Shown: piece by piece, positions 1 to 7,724 of the stretch
Layout: every line of letters starts with the position of its first letter
How positions within the stretch are numbered: the stretch's first letter is position 1
From: Brevundimonas sp.
GTDB taxonomy: Bacteria > Pseudomonadota > Alphaproteobacteria > Caulobacterales > Caulobacteraceae
Assembly (NCBI RefSeq): GCF_013912065.1
Contig: NZ_JACESA010000010.1
Location: 88,163 to 152,162 of the forward strand
Direction: 5' to 3'
DNA: 64,000 nucleotides
Position numbers and translations under genes: made by a program
The notes under the pieces: generated by a model
Database searches by the model: none
What the model was told of the DNA's origin: nothing
What the model saw: only the letters and a program-made list of their open reading frames with translations

Positions 1-922
1 TCGCGCGGATCGTCCTGTTCGCCGCCACGCCCCCCGCCACCACGAACAGGCGGTGATCATGGGTTTCGGCATAGGCGGCGAGCGCCCGCTCTGATCGATC
101 GGACAGCTGCCGGGCGATGGCGTTCTGGACCGCATCGGCCAGATCGGCCTTGTCCTGCTGGGTCTCGCAGGTCTGGGCGATACGGAAGGCCGCGGTCTTC
201 AGACCCGAGAAGGAGAAGTCGCAGTCCTTGCGGCCCAGAAGGGCGCGCGGCAGGTCGATCTTCGACCCGTCGCCCTGCATGGCCAACCTTTCCAGCGCCG
301 GTCCGCCGGGATAGCCGAGGCCCAGGGCCTTGGCGATCTTGTCGAAGGCCTCGCCGGCCGCGTCGTCGATGGTGGCGCCGATCCGGCTCATGTCGCCGAT
401 GCCGCGCACCTCCAGAAGCTGGCAGTGGCCGCCGGACACCAGCAGCAGCAGGAAGGGATAGGCGACCTCGGCCCCCAGCCGGGCCGAAACCGCGTGGCCT
501 TCCAGGTGATTGACCGCCACCAGGGGCAGACCGCGCGCCAGGGCCGCCGCCTTGCCGAAGCTGAGCCCCACCATGACCCCGCCGACCAGGCCCGGCCCGG
601 CCGTGGCGGCGACGCCGTCCAGATCGTCATAGGCCAGATCGGCCTCGGCCATGGCGCGGCGCGTGACCTCGGCGATCATCTCCACATGGCTGCGGGCGGC
701 GATCTCGGGCACCACGCCGCCGTAGGCCGCATGGTCGTCGATCTGGCTGTGGACGACCGAAGACAGGACCTCGGCTCGGCCCCCCAGTTCCGAAGGGTGC
801 AGCCGCACGACCGAGGCGGCGGTCTCGTCGCAGCTGGTCTCGAGGCCCAGCACCGTCAGCGCCCGGACATCCCGTCCAGTTGCCGCTGCGGCGGCGCTGC
901 TATAGTCGGCGGAACTCTCCAT
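1..922 (-). CDS. tsaD: tRNA N6-adenosine threonylcarbamoyltransferase TsaD (C-terminus cut by window edge)
   Basis: Catalytic subunit that transfers threonylcarbamoyl to A37 of ANN-decoding tRNAs, in the cytoplasm with TsaB/TsaE. The protein reads LGLETSCDETAASVV near its start, then the metal-binding HLEGH motif (VNHLEGHAVSARLG), the glycine loop VSGGHCQLLEV, and runs off the window at VVAGGVAANRTIRA, all TsaD hallmarks. About 307 codons are visible with no stop. The ATG at 922 adds about 23 residues before the usual start; a GTG near 853 would give the family-typical N-terminus, so the start is uncertain. It is divergent from hemC with only 40 bp between them, so both promoters must lie in or across that gap. 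Confidence 0.95.
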   Translation of the reverse strand, partial: MESSADYSSAAAAATGRDVRALTVLGLETSCDETAASVVRLHPSELGGRAEVLSSVVHSQIDDHAAYGGVVPEIAARSHVEMIAEVTRRAMAEADLAYDDLDGVAATAGPGLVGGVMVGLSFGKAAALARGLPLVAVNHLEGHAVSARLGAEVAYPFLLLLVSGGHCQLLEVRGIGDMSRIGATIDDAAGEAFDKIAKALGLGYPGGPALERLAMQGDGSKIDLPRALLGRKDCDFSFSGLKTAAFRIAQTCETQQDKADLADAVQNAIARQLSDRSERALAAYAETHDHRLFVVAGGVAANRTIRA

Positions 923-962
923 CGGGTCGAGGTAGCGATCCGGCGTCCGGTAAGCAACGATC

Positions 963-1916
963 ATGAACCTTCCTCTCCGCATCGGCACCCGGCGGTCCAA
1001 GCTGGCCCTGGCCCAGTCGGGCATGATGCAGCGGGCCATCGGCCGCGCCCTCGGCGTGTCCGAGAACGAGATCGAGGCCGCCGTGCCCCTGGTCGAGATC
1101 GTCACCACCGGCGACAGGATCCAGGACCGCCGCCTGATGGAGCTGGGCGGCAAGGCGCTGTTCACCAAGGAGATCGAGGAGGCCCTGCTGGCCGGCCGGA
1201 TCGACATCGCCGTCCATTCGATGAAGGACGTCCCGGCCGAACAGCCCGAAGGCCTGTGCATCGCCGCCATTCCTGAACGCGAGGACGCGCGCGACGCCTT
1301 CATCAGCCGCGACTTCGACAGTTTCGACGCCCTGCCCTTCGGCGCCCGGCTGGGCACCGCCAGCCTGCGGCGTCAGGCCCAGGCTCTGGCCCTGCGGCCG
1401 GACCTGAAGATCGAGATGCTGCGCGGAAACATCGACACCCGGCTGCGACGCGCGGCCGATGGGGATTTCGACGCCATACTGCTGGCCGTCTCGGGCATGA
1501 CCCGGCTGGGCGTGACCGACCATATCCGCGAGAAACTTTCGCTGGACGCCTTCCTGCCGGCGCCGGGCCAGGGCGCCCTGGCGCTCCAGACCCGCGCGGC
1601 CGATATCGACGCCCCCTGGGTCGCCGCCCTGAACCATGCCGAGACCGCCGTAGCCGTCGCCGCCGAGCGCGGGGCCATGACGGCGCTGGAAGGGTCGTGC
1701 CGCACGGCCGTCGGCGCCCATGCCCTGATCGAGAACGGCGTCCTGCGCCTGACCACCGAAATGCTGAGCCCCGACGGCTCGGCCCGGTGGCGCCGCGTCG
1801 GCGAACTGTTCCAGCCCACGCAAGCCGACGCCTGCGCCCTGGGCGAACGGCTGGGCGGCGAGGTCCATGCCTCCGCCGGCGATCAGGAGGTCGATCCGGA
1901 GAGCCTGGACGGATGA
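963..1916 (+). CDS. hemC: Hydroxymethylbilane synthase (porphobilinogen deaminase)
   Basis: Condenses four porphobilinogen molecules into hydroxymethylbilane in haem biosynthesis; cytoplasmic. The 317-residue protein has the family's usual length and opens with LRIGTRRSKLALAQS. It carries the substrate-binding IAVHSMKDVP and GTASLRRQAQ stretches, RGNIDTRL, and LPAPGQGALAL. The dipyrromethane-cofactor cysteine is Cys246 in EGSCRTAVG. The stop overlaps the hemD start by 4 bp (ATGA), so the two genes are translationally coupled. The gene is divergent from tsaD. The ATG at 963 is preceded by only a weak ribosome site but fits the family's start exactly. Confidence 0.97.
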   Translation: MNLPLRIGTRRSKLALAQSGMMQRAIGRALGVSENEIEAAVPLVEIVTTGDRIQDRRLMELGGKALFTKEIEEALLAGRIDIAVHSMKDVPAEQPEGLCIAAIPEREDARDAFISRDFDSFDALPFGARLGTASLRRQAQALALRPDLKIEMLRGNIDTRLRRAADGDFDAILLAVSGMTRLGVTDHIREKLSLDAFLPAPGQGALALQTRAADIDAPWVAALNHAETAVAVAAERGAMTALEGSCRTAVGAHALIENGVLRLTTEMLSPDGSARWRRVGELFQPTQADACALGERLGGEVHASAGDQEVDPESLDG

Positions 1917-2635
1917 CCTCTACTCGCCCCAACACCCTGGGTCCCCGCATCTGGATCACCCGAGCCGAGCCGGGCGCGTCCCGGACCGCCGCCCGGTTGC
2001 GCGACCTGGGACTTGACCCGGTGATCCAGCCCCTGCTGACGGTGGAGGTCCTGTCTCCTCCGCTTCCCGATCTCGACCGATTCGCCGCCCTGGCCTTCAC
2101 CAGCCGCAACGGCGTCGCCGCCTTCGCCGCCCTGACGCCGCGACGCGACCGCCCGGTCTTCGCCGTCGGGGACGCAACCGCCCAGGCCGCCCGCGAGGCC
2201 GGATTCGCCGCTGTCCGCTCGGCCGGGGGCGACCTGAACGCCCTGGCTCGACTGATCGCCGTCGAGCTGAGCGACGCCGCCCTGCTGGTGCCCCAGGCGG
2301 AAACCCCGGCGGGCGATCTGGCCGCCGCTCTCGCCGTCGCCGAGGCCCGCGAGGTGTCCCTCCAGACCGTCGCCGTCTATCGTACGGCGCAGGCCCCGGC
2401 CCGCATTCCGGCCGCCTTCGACGCCATCCTGGTCCATTCTCCCCGCGCGGCGGAGGCGCTCGCCGGATTCGGCGCGGCCGCCCTGTCCCCCGCCCTCATC
2501 GCCTGTATCTCACCCGCCGCCGCCGCGCCCCTGGCCGGGATCGGCCTGACCCCGACCGTGGCCGAGACGCCCGACGACACGACATTGCTCGCGACCCTGA
2601 AAGCGGCGCTTGGCAAGCGCGATACGCCCGTATAA
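1913..2635 (+). CDS. hemD: Uroporphyrinogen-III synthase
   Basis: Closes and inverts ring D of hydroxymethylbilane to give uroporphyrinogen III, the step after HemC. The 240-residue product is the usual size. It shows the two-domain HemD pattern: RIWITRAEPGASRTAARL at the start, LAFTSRNGVAAFAAL mid-domain, FAVGDATAQAAREAGF, then the second domain with TVAVYRTAQ, ILVHSPRAAEAL and IACISPAAAAPL. HemD sequences diverge strongly, so the call rests on this pattern plus its place after hemC. The start ATG at 1913 overlaps the hemC stop (ATGA); upstream in-frame codons lie inside hemC. Confidence 0.93.
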   Translation: MTSTRPNTLGPRIWITRAEPGASRTAARLRDLGLDPVIQPLLTVEVLSPPLPDLDRFAALAFTSRNGVAAFAALTPRRDRPVFAVGDATAQAAREAGFAAVRSAGGDLNALARLIAVELSDAALLVPQAETPAGDLAAALAVAEAREVSLQTVAVYRTAQAPARIPAAFDAILVHSPRAAEALAGFGAAALSPALIACISPAAAAPLAGIGLTPTVAETPDDTTLLATLKAALGKRDTPV

Positions 2636-2676
2636 AGAGCGCCTCTCGCGCGGGCTGCTTCGTCCGTCGCAACCGG

Positions 2677-2752
2677 GCCGCTTTAGCTCAGCCGGTAGAG
2701 CACCTCATTCGTAATGAGGGGGTCGCGTGTTCGAGTCACGCAAGCGGCACCA
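2677..2752 (+). tRNA. tRNA-Thr (anticodon CGT), CCA encoded
   Basis: A cloverleaf can be drawn by eye. The acceptor arms GCCGCTT and AAGCGGC pair perfectly, followed by discriminator A and an encoded CCA (2750-2752). The D-arm is AGCTCAGCCGGTAGAGC, the anticodon stem CCTCA/TGAGG holds the loop TTCGTAA with anticodon CGT, and the T-loop is GTTCGAGTC. It reads ACG codons for threonine. It follows hemD by 41 bp on the same strand. Confidence 0.97.
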
Positions 2753-3047
2753 TTTTCATGAGCCATGGTCAGATCAGCGCCTGTGGCGCAGCGAACCAAG
2801 CGCCTTCATTAAACTGTAACCCGTTGCGATACAGTATTTCAGCGATCAGGCAGACTTGGAACCAAGGCGCGCGGCAACAATCGCAAGCCAGATCATGTCG
2901 CCACAGAAATATAGCCACAAAATTCCCGCCTCGGTTGAGAAGTGGCATAATTTTTGTACGTAGACTTCCTGTAAAGTCGAGCTTTAGCTTGACGCCTTCG
3001 GCGATTTGGGGCCTGACGACGGGATTATCGTTCCCCCGAAGGCCAAG
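2753..3047 (+). other. Gene-free, AT-richer stretch after the tRNA
   Basis: This 295-bp stretch is clearly richer in A+T than its surroundings. Reading frames that cross it give no recognisable protein. It probably holds the promoter of the XRE regulator gene that follows. No copy of the tRNA 3' end (a possible integration-site duplication) was seen here or in the next few kilobases. Confidence 0.5.
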
Positions 3048-3401
3048 ATGAGCGACACAGTAGATCCCATCGACATCGCCATCGGCGCGCGCATTCGCAG
3101 CCGTCGAGAAGAACTCCGCATAACCCAGGCCCAATTGGCCGCGGGCGCCGGCGTGACCTTTCAGCAGATTCAGAAGTACGAGCGCGGCGTGAACCGCGTC
3201 TCGGCCGCCCGACTGCTGCAGATCGCCGCCGTGCTGAAATCCACCGGCGCCGCCCTGTTGGGCGAGCTGGACGTGGCCGAGGGCGACGAACTGGTCCTGG
3301 CCTCGCCGGGCGTGGCTGAACTTCTGTCTGCCTTCCGCGGCATCCGCGACGCCGAGAAGCGCGACGCCCTCCTGGTCGTGGCCAAGGGCCTGCGCGGCTG
3401 A
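3048..3401 (+). CDS. XRE-family helix-turn-helix regulator
   Basis: A 117-residue DNA-binding protein. Residues about 8-65 form an HTH_3/Cro-C1-type domain: IAIGARIRSRREELRITQAQ, then LAAGAGVTFQQIQKYERG and NRVSAARLLQIAAVL, with the recognition helix at VTFQQIQKYE. The rest is a short acidic tail ending in EKRDALLVVAKGLRG, with no ligand domain visible. Similar small regulators are common in Caulobacterales; its targets cannot be told from this window. The ATG at 3048 gives MSDTVDPID, typical of such proteins; an in-frame codon at 3006 would add an unlikely leader. It converges with the leftward gene ending at 3404. Confidence 0.88.
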   Translation: MSDTVDPIDIAIGARIRSRREELRITQAQLAAGAGVTFQQIQKYERGVNRVSAARLLQIAAVLKSTGAALLGELDVAEGDELVLASPGVAELLSAFRGIRDAEKRDALLVVAKGLRG

Positions 3402-3403
3402 GG

Positions 3404-3760
3404 TCAGGGGCGAGGCTGCAGCAGCCGTTCGACGGCGGGCCCCTCGCCTCCACCAATCGTCAGATCGGCCAGCCATGTCTGGACCGATTCAAGCGCGAGG
3501 GTGTCCAGGCTGTCCGACCGGCCGGCGTCGGCGATGTTCTGCCTTACGATCTCCAGCAGACAGGCCGCTTCGGTTGCATTGGACGGCGTATGGTTCAACA
3601 GCCGGGCCTCGGCCTCGACCATCGGCCCGAGATCCAGTTCGGCCAACAAATTGTCTTCGCTGGCCACGAGCCCGGACAGGCCCAGTCTGTCCGCCAGATG
3701 CGCGGTTTCGAACCAGGACCGGAAGAGCGGCAGAAAGTTCGTGAGGGCTTGAGCGTTCAC
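3404..3760 (-). CDS. Small acidic hypothetical protein
   Basis: A 118-residue soluble protein of unknown function. It begins MNAQALTNFLPLFRSWFETA and is mostly helical and acidic, with LLAELDLGPMVEAEARLL and ACLLEIVRQNIADAG; no signal peptide or membrane segment is seen. Its start overlaps the stop of the upstream membrane-protein gene by 4 bp, so the two are coupled and likely act together. High-GC coding bias and the ATGA junction support it as a real gene. No family is recognised. Confidence 0.62.
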   Translation of the reverse strand: MNAQALTNFLPLFRSWFETAHLADRLGLSGLVASEDNLLAELDLGPMVEAEARLLNHTPSNATEAACLLEIVRQNIADAGRSDSLDTLALESVQTWLADLTIGGGEGPAVERLLQPRP

Positions 3761-4221
3761 GATCGGATATCCTTGTAGTTATGAAATGCGCGGTTTCTTG
3801 CGCGTTCTGATTTTGCGTAGGGGGCGGTGTTCGCTTCCCAGACGCCGAAAAGCGCCAGCACCATGATCTCGACCCAGGCCACCATACGGGTGGTCACGAT
3901 CGACCAGGTCAGGGCGTCGGGCCCGACCAGGGAAGAGACATGGGTGCCGAGCGCCAGAAGTTGGGCGCCGGCAGCGAACAACAGCCACCAGCGGTCATAG
4001 CGGAGGCTGAGCCGGACGAGCAGCGCCAGGAGACCGAGGGAGATCAAGGCCACCGCCCACCGGAACTGCCCCAGGACGAGATGGTCGACCCAGCCGGACA
4101 AAAGCTGCGCGAGAAAAAGCCCCGCCGCCGCCTGCCGCTCGGGCCACCCGCCCTTCCAGACCAACGTCCCCAAGGTGACGATGGTCAGGCCCGTCCCGAA
4201 AATCCATAGGGGTGACGGCAT
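3757..4221 (-). CDS. Hypothetical integral membrane protein, about four helices
   Basis: A 154-residue inner-membrane protein with no recognised family. Hydrophobic stretches are visible at residues about 6-22 (FGTGLTIVTLGTLVW), 30-50, 55-70 (WAVALISLGLLALLVRL), 77-97 (WWLLFAAGAQLLALGTHV), and 108-128 (TTRMVAWVEIMVLALFGVW). The C-terminal 25 residues are charged and presumably cytoplasmic (SERARNRAFHNYKDIRS). It is coupled by a 4-bp overlap to the downstream acidic protein gene and lies 14 bp after the gene ending at 4236, so the three plus the LuxR-type gene may be one leftward transcript. Confidence 0.65.
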   Translation of the reverse strand: MPSPLWIFGTGLTIVTLGTLVWKGGWPERQAAAGLFLAQLLSGWVDHLVLGQFRWAVALISLGLLALLVRLSLRYDRWWLLFAAGAQLLALGTHVSSLVGPDALTWSIVTTRMVAWVEIMVLALFGVWEANTAPYAKSERARNRAFHNYKDIRS

Positions 4222-4235
4222 TCCGTCGACGCCGG

Positions 4236-4571
4236 TCAGGCGGCGATCGGGAAGACAGCGGGCGCCGCCGATGCCGAGGTCTTGGTTTCACCCATGCCCT
4301 CCATGCGCCAGCCGATATCGTGGACCTCCGCGACCTCGAACAGGCCCGCATGCCCCGAGGCCACCGTCGCACGGACCTTGGCCAGATGGTTGAGGCCAGT
4401 GACGATGTCCTCCAGAGCGGATTGACCGACCTCCGCCGCCAAACGCGCCTCGACCCGTCCCTCAAGCGAGGTCTGGATCAGCTTGCAGACTTCGATCATC
4501 GCCTGGTCGATCGCATGTTCCGCGGTTCTGACCTGGCGAGCGACCCTCACCCCGATATGCATGCTTCTCAT
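4236..4571 (-). CDS. Hypothetical protein, 111 residues
   Basis: A small, mostly helical soluble protein. It contains AEHAIDQAMIEVCKLIQTSL and ALEDIVTGLNHLAKVRATV, which look like an amphipathic helical pair, followed by HAGLFEVAEVHDIGWRMEGM and an Ala/Pro-rich tail. No domain is recognised and no signal peptide is seen. It lies 28 bp after the LuxR-type regulator gene and 14 bp before the membrane-protein gene, all leftward, so co-transcription is likely. The helical part resembles a dimerising or phasin-like fold only in general character. Confidence 0.6.
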   Translation of the reverse strand: MRSMHIGVRVARQVRTAEHAIDQAMIEVCKLIQTSLEGRVEARLAAEVGQSALEDIVTGLNHLAKVRATVASGHAGLFEVAEVHDIGWRMEGMGETKTSASAAPAVFPIAA

Positions 4572-4599
4572 TTGCCGTCCTCCAAAAATGGCCCCCGCG

Positions 4600-5046
4600 T
4601 CAGCGGGCCCATTCGGGAGCGATCCGGTCGAACAGGGAGGGAACCACCATGCCTGCCGTCACGATCCCGATGGCGAGCAACAGGGCGACGGCGGCCCCCG
4701 CGACGATGACCGCCAGTCGCCCGACCACGCCGCGAGGCGGAGGCGGTAGGGACCAGGCGGCCCCAGAGACGGGACCGTCGTCGTCCGGAAGCTCGGCCGA
4801 CGCCGCATCAACAAGCGCGTGTTCGCCCAGATCGGAAATGAGTATCGGCGCCCCTGAGTAACCGCTACTCAGCCGCTTCGCCGCCAGCCGGCGATCGGAA
4901 ACCCCCATCTTGGCATAGGCGCGATGGAGGTGGTTGCCGACGGTTCGGGGGGAAATGCCAAGGCGCGCGGCGATCTCCTTGTCCTCGAGGCCCAGCCCCG
5001 CCAGGCGGACGCACTCGATTTCTCTTGGCGACAGGCTTTCAGGCAT
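4600..5046 (-). CDS. LuxR-type HTH regulator with C-terminal membrane anchor
   Basis: A 148-residue protein. Residues 3-60 form a complete GerE/LuxR HTH: LSPREIECVRLAGLGLEDKE, then IAARLGISPRTVGNHLHRAY and AKMGVSDRRLAAKRL. An acidic linker and a PPPP stretch follow, then one strong membrane helix at about 113-137 (LAVIVAGAAVALLLAIGIVT) and a 10-residue tail. There is no receiver or autoinducer domain. The order HTH-linker-helix puts the DNA-binding domain in the cytoplasm tethered to the inner membrane. It is first in the leftward set 5046-3404 and divergent from metK across 143 bp. Function unknown; the membrane proteins downstream may be partners. Confidence 0.85.
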   Translation of the reverse strand: MPESLSPREIECVRLAGLGLEDKEIAARLGISPRTVGNHLHRAYAKMGVSDRRLAAKRLSSGYSGAPILISDLGEHALVDAASAELPDDDGPVSGAAWSLPPPPRGVVGRLAVIVAGAAVALLLAIGIVTAGMVVPSLFDRIAPEWAR

Positions 5047-5134
5047 TCATCCGCTCCCACGCAATCCTCATAGCGGATTTCGCCGTCGCAACCAGATACG
5101 GAGTACGACGGGGCCAGGGCCGGATGATCACTTG

Positions 5135-5160
5135 AACATATAAGCATGTCTTTATATGTT
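5135..5160 (+). promoter_or_regulatory. Inverted repeat in metK promoter region (candidate methionine-cycle operator)
   Basis: AACATATAA (5135-5143) and TTATATGTT (5152-5160) are perfect 9-bp arms around an 8-bp spacer, a strikingly AT-rich island in high-GC sequence, 29 bp before the metK start codon. ArsR-family regulators of the methionine/SAM cycle (SahR and relatives) use AT-rich palindromes at metK-type promoters; that such a protein binds here is inference. The element does not match the SAM-II riboswitch core. Confidence 0.5.
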
Positions 5161-5189
5161 TGACGGGCTTTCACTGACAGGAGCCTCTC

Positions 5190-6395
5190 TTGGCCGCTCG
5201 TTCCTCCTTCCTCTTCACCTCGGAAAGCGTTTCCGAGGGACACCCGGACAAGGTCGCGGACCGTATCTCGGACACGGTCGTCGACGCCTTCCTGTCGAAG
5301 GACCCCGAAGCGCGGGTGGCGTGCGAGACCCTGGTGACGACGCAGCGGATCGTCCTGGCGGGCGAGGTGCGCGCCACGCAGCCGGGCAACACCAAGGAAG
5401 AGAACGAGGCCTTCACCCAGACCATCATCGACAGCCTGGAGCCGCTGGTCCGCGCCGCGGTCAGGGACATCGGCTATGAGCAGGAAGGCTTCGACTGGCG
5501 GACGGCCGAATACGCCTGCTACCTTCACGCCCAGTCGGCCGATATCGCCGTCGGCGTCGACTCGACCAACGAGAAGGACGAGGGCGCGGGCGATCAGGGG
5601 ATCATGTTCGGCTACGCCTCGAACGAGACGCCGGAACTGATGCCGGCCACTCTGCAGTACAGCCACAACATCCTGAAGCGGCTCGCCGAGGTTCGCCACG
5701 CCGGCGGCTCGCAGCTGGAGCCCGACGCCAAGAGCCAGGTCACGATCGAGTATCAGGACGGCAAGCCGGTCCGCGCGACCTCCATCGTCCTGTCGACCCA
5801 GCACGCCAAGGGACTGAGCTCGGCCCAGGTCGCCGAGATCGTCAAACCCCATATCCTGGACGTGCTGCCGGAAGGCTTCACCGACGAAAACACCGTCTGG
5901 CACATCAATCCGACCGGCATCTTCGAGATCGGCGGGCCGGACGGCGACGCCGGCGTGACCGGCCGCAAGATCATCGTCGACACCTACGGCGGCGCGGCGC
6001 CCCACGGCGGCGGCGCCTTCTCGGGCAAGGACCCGACCAAGGTCGACCGTTCGGCCGCCTACGCCTGCCGCTACCTGGCCAAGAACGTGGTCGCCGCCGG
6101 TCTGGCCGACCGCTGCACCATCCAGATCTCCTACGCCATCGGCGTGGCCAAGCCCCAGTCGATCCACGTCGACCTGCACGGCACGGGCAGGATCTCGGAA
6201 ACGGTTCTGGAGGAAAAGATCCTGGACCTGATCGGCGGCGCCACGCCGCGCGCCATCCGTCAGCACCTGGGTCTGAACAAGCCGATCTACGCCCGCACCA
6301 CCGCCTATGGCCATTTCGGCCGCGAGCCGGATGCGGAGGGCGGTTTCAGCTGGGAAAAGACCGATCTGGTCGATCAGCTCAAGGCGCTGGCCTAA
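5190..6395 (+). CDS. metK: S-adenosylmethionine synthetase
   Basis: Makes SAM from methionine and ATP in the cytoplasm. The 401-residue protein has all family marks: [20 protein letters not shown] (ATP/Mg site) near the start, [12 protein letters not shown] (residues about 128-139), [20 protein letters not shown], the flexible-loop region [20 protein letters not shown], and a C-terminus ending in HFGREP with a further aromatic segment. The start is TTG at 5190, chosen because an AGGAG ribosome site lies 6 bases upstream and the protein then begins [13 protein letters not shown]. It sits behind the 5135-5160 inverted repeat and converges with the pentapeptide gene, with only 4 bp between the stops. 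Confidence 0.97.
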   Translation: MAARSSFLFTSESVSEGHPDKVADRISDTVVDAFLSKDPEARVACETLVTTQRIVLAGEVRATQPGNTKEENEAFTQTIIDSLEPLVRAAVRDIGYEQEGFDWRTAEYACYLHAQSADIAVGVDSTNEKDEGAGDQGIMFGYASNETPELMPATLQYSHNILKRLAEVRHAGGSQLEPDAKSQVTIEYQDGKPVRATSIVLSTQHAKGLSSAQVAEIVKPHILDVLPEGFTDENTVWHINPTGIFEIGGPDGDAGVTGRKIIVDTYGGAAPHGGGAFSGKDPTKVDRSAAYACRYLAKNVVAAGLADRCTIQISYAIGVAKPQSIHVDLHGTGRISETVLEEKILDLIGGATPRAIRQHLGLNKPIYARTTAYGHFGREPDAEGGFSWEKTDLVDQLKALA

Positions 6396-6399
6396 GAGG

Positions 6400-7671
6400 T
6401 CAGGCGGCCTGGTCTTCGATGATCAGTCCGCGCACGCCCGTCAGGTTCGCGTCGGTAAGATCGATCTGACGGGTCTGGGCGCCATGCAGAGTGGCGCGCC
6501 CCAGGTCCGCCCCCGTCATGACGGCGCGACGCAGATCGGCTCCCGACAGGTCCGCCCCTCTCAGCACCGCTCCGGTCAGGTCGGCGGGCAAGAGCCGGTC
6601 CGCGCCAATCAGAAGCGGACCCAGCTGGGCCTCGCGCAGATCCGCGCTGTTCAGCTTGGCGTTCTTCAGTCGGGCCCCGCGCAGATCGGCCCGATAGAGT
6701 TTGGCCGAGCGCAGGTCGGCGTTCTCGAGATGGGCGCCCTGAAGCTGCACCCCCTCCATGTCGAGGCCGTAGAAGACGGCGCCCTTGGCGGACAGGGCGG
6801 TCAGGTTCAGGCCGGTGATCGATTTCAGCGGTCGCAGATCGACGCCGTCGAACACCGACGGCTGGCCTTCGCCGCCGCCGGTCTCGCACCAGCGGGCGTG
6901 TTCGCGCAGCATTTCAGCGGCCGGCATCCGGTCGACGGATTCGCCCGCCGAGCGCTTGTCCGTCAGCGCGCCTTCCATATTGGCGCCGTCGGCGCACCAC
7001 ATGGTCATGGTGCATCCGACCAGGATGGCGTCGCGCATGTCCGCGCCGGACAGGTTGGCCCCGGAAAGATCGGCCCCGGCCAGGTCTGCGCCGCGGAAGT
7101 CGGCCTGTTTCAGATTGGCGCGGACCATCTTGCAGTCCTTCATCACGGCGCCGGAGAAGTCGGCCTTGACGGCGATGACGCCGGACATCCGGGATCGCTG
7201 CAGATTGGCGCCGGCGAGACAGGCGCCCGTGGCCTCGGTCTCCTCGCGCGCACGGGGTGAGATGACCTTGAAGCCCAGCTTGGAGTCGGCCGCCGCGATG
7301 GTGCCCTCGCGCAGATCGGCCTCGAACAGGTCGGCGCCCGACAGGTCCGCGCCGCGCAGACAGGCGCCGCGAAGATCGGCGCGACGCAGGCTGGCCTCGG
7401 CGAGGGTCGCGTCCTGCATGTCCGCGCCGAAGAAGTTGGCGTTGTCCAGCCTGGCGCCGGTCAGATCGCAGCCCTCCAGACAGGCGGCGGCGAAGTCGGC
7501 GTCGGCGAGGTTCCGCCCCTTGAGGCTGAGGCCCGAGATGTCCATCCAGGCGAAGACCGCGCGGGCGCCGCCGGGGCGCGCCTGAAACAGCCGGTCGTGC
7601 CGGGCGCAGACTACGTCCAGTTCCGCCTGGGTCAGGCGCTTGCGTACAATGGGTTCAGCGGCCTGGGCCAT
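6400..7671 (-). CDS. Pentapeptide-repeat protein
   Basis: A 423-residue protein built largely of A(D/N)LXX repeats that fold as a right-handed quadrilateral beta-helix. A first repeat block runs from about residue 48 to 225 (for example LRGACLRGADLSGADLFEAD), a non-repeat segment of about 60 residues follows (MPAAEMLREHARWCETGGGE), and a second block fills about 295-420 (LRGADLSGADLRRAVMTGAD). No signal peptide or membrane helix is seen. Function is not assigned; some relatives mimic DNA and protect gyrase, but this one has two blocks and is longer than Qnr/MfpA, so that role is not claimed. It starts 53 bp after the RibD-like gene on the same strand and converges with metK. Confidence 0.92.
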   Translation of the reverse strand: MAQAAEPIVRKRLTQAELDVVCARHDRLFQARPGGARAVFAWMDISGLSLKGRNLADADFAAACLEGCDLTGARLDNANFFGADMQDATLAEASLRRADLRGACLRGADLSGADLFEADLREGTIAAADSKLGFKVISPRAREETEATGACLAGANLQRSRMSGVIAVKADFSGAVMKDCKMVRANLKQADFRGADLAGADLSGANLSGADMRDAILVGCTMTMWCADGANMEGALTDKRSAGESVDRMPAAEMLREHARWCETGGGEGQPSVFDGVDLRPLKSITGLNLTALSAKGAVFYGLDMEGVQLQGAHLENADLRSAKLYRADLRGARLKNAKLNSADLREAQLGPLLIGADRLLPADLTGAVLRGADLSGADLRRAVMTGADLGRATLHGAQTRQIDLTDANLTGVRGLIIEDQAA

Positions 7672-7724
7672 TGAACCAGAATAAACCCTGCCGGCTTAAG
7701 AAAGCCTTGAGCAACAGGGGGTTG

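Noticed and set aside
2758-3051. Rightward 97-codon open frame between tRNA and XRE gene
   Set aside because: No ribosome site, unusual composition, overlaps the regulator start; no sign of a real protein.
2677-5046. Integrated element at tRNA-Thr
   Set aside because: The region after the tRNA is AT-richer and holds unknown genes, but there is no integrase and no second copy of the tRNA 3' end.
5100-5189. SAM riboswitch upstream of metK
   Set aside because: The sequence lacks the SAM-II/SAM-V conserved core and pseudoknot partners; the inverted repeat is better read as a protein operator.
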